Program-made: the position numbers and the translations under genes
The notes under the pieces: model-generated
What the model was told of the DNA's origin: nothing
Database searches by the model: none
The model's input: the letters and a program-made list of their open reading frames with translations, nothing else
In this document: one piece after another, positions 63,651 to 64,000 of the stretch
Position numbering within the stretch: position 1 is the first letter of the stretch
How the letters are laid out: each line of letters starts with the position of its first letter
NCBI GenBank assembly: GCA_005281725.1
Contig: SSBO01000012.1
Coordinates: forward strand, 19,853,060-19,917,059
Length of the DNA stretch: 64,000 bases
Reading direction: 5' to 3'
Source of the DNA: Wuchereria bancrofti
Lineage: Eukaryota > Nematoda > Chromadorea > Rhabditida > Onchocercidae

Positions 63651-63809
63651 GGTTCTTAAAACTTTTTTTGGTATGATTATAGAACATATAGTGAAATTAA
63701 TATACTAATAATAGCAATCCATTAAGTTGTTTTTTCATTAATTAGCTACAATGACTTATATTTGGCATTATGAAAAATTCAATTATTATTATGTCTTTAC
63801 AAATTTAAC
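63651..63809. repeat. 159-bp duplicated block, copy 1
   Basis: Identical to 63811-63969 with only the N at 63810 between them. It matches an unmerged contig overlap. Confidence 0.95.
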
Positions 63810-63810
63810 N

Positions 63811-63969
63811 GGTTCTTAAAACTTTTTTTGGTATGATTATAGAACATATAGTGAAATTAATATACTAATAATAGCAATCCATTAAGTTGTTTTTTCATTA
63901 ATTAGCTACAATGACTTATATTTGGCATTATGAAAAATTCAATTATTATTATGTCTTTACAAATTTAAC
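63811..63969. repeat. 159-bp duplicated block, copy 2
   Basis: Direct repeat of the preceding block after the N at 63810. It should be counted once. Confidence 0.95.
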
Positions 63970-64000
63970 CAATAATCAGTAATCAATTGCATTTTATTTT

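Noticed and set aside
1..64000. tRNA, rRNA or other structured RNA genes
   Set aside because: I looked for B-box-like GTTCGA and conserved rRNA phrases on both strands and saw none; a tRNAscan or Rfam search would be decisive.

Overview
The window looks like nuclear DNA of a parasitic nematode, most likely a filarial worm. It is very AT-rich with long homopolymer tracts. Its introns end in the nematode-type TTTCAG acceptor. It carries a cluster of small, seven-exon secreted serpins of the nematode type, remnants of BEL/Pao LTR retrotransposons, and one very large KCNQ potassium-channel gene. Genus and species are not resolved from sequence alone. There are four single-base N's (3120, 47274, 54749, 63810), each at a contig join, and several of the largest repeats sit exactly at these joins.

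Layout. Positions 1-772: a short region with a three-copy tandem repeat. 773-3119 and 3121-6692: two large inverted repeats built from BEL/Pao gag fragments (DUF1759-type gag), meeting back to back at the N at 3120. 7442-9695 (+): serpin 1, an intact reading frame with an unusual hinge. 11348-13392 (-): serpin 2, with a canonical inhibitory hinge and a predicted Arg P1, but one exon junction that does not keep frame. 14377-15462 (+): a truncated serpin pseudogene with two stops and a frameshift. 15463-18576: no gene seen.

18577-58397 (-): one KCNQ (Kv7) channel gene. I reconstructed 18 coding exons. Every junction keeps phase, but the junctions around the second coding exon are only provisional. 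They give about 1041 residues over about 40 kb. Sequence details (S5 Leu where the KCNQ2-5 retigabine Trp would be, and matches at S4-S5 and helix B) favour the KCNQ1 / KQT-3 side of the family. The roughly 23.7 kb first coding intron (34326-58052) holds (ATTC)n arrays, a decayed non-LTR retrotransposon (about 39.5-41.2 kb), a 105-bp direct repeat, a purine-rich tract, and a 1.5-kb duplication across an N that is almost certainly an unmerged contig overlap. 58427-64000 is upstream sequence with one possible 5' UTR exon (61657-61747).

I found no tRNA or rRNA gene, no CRISPR array and no bacterial-type operon. The points most worth a second look are the paired terminal fold-backs at the N, the divergence in function and state among the three serpins, the very long N-terminus and introns of the KCNQ gene, and the alternating ATTC/ATTTC satellite.
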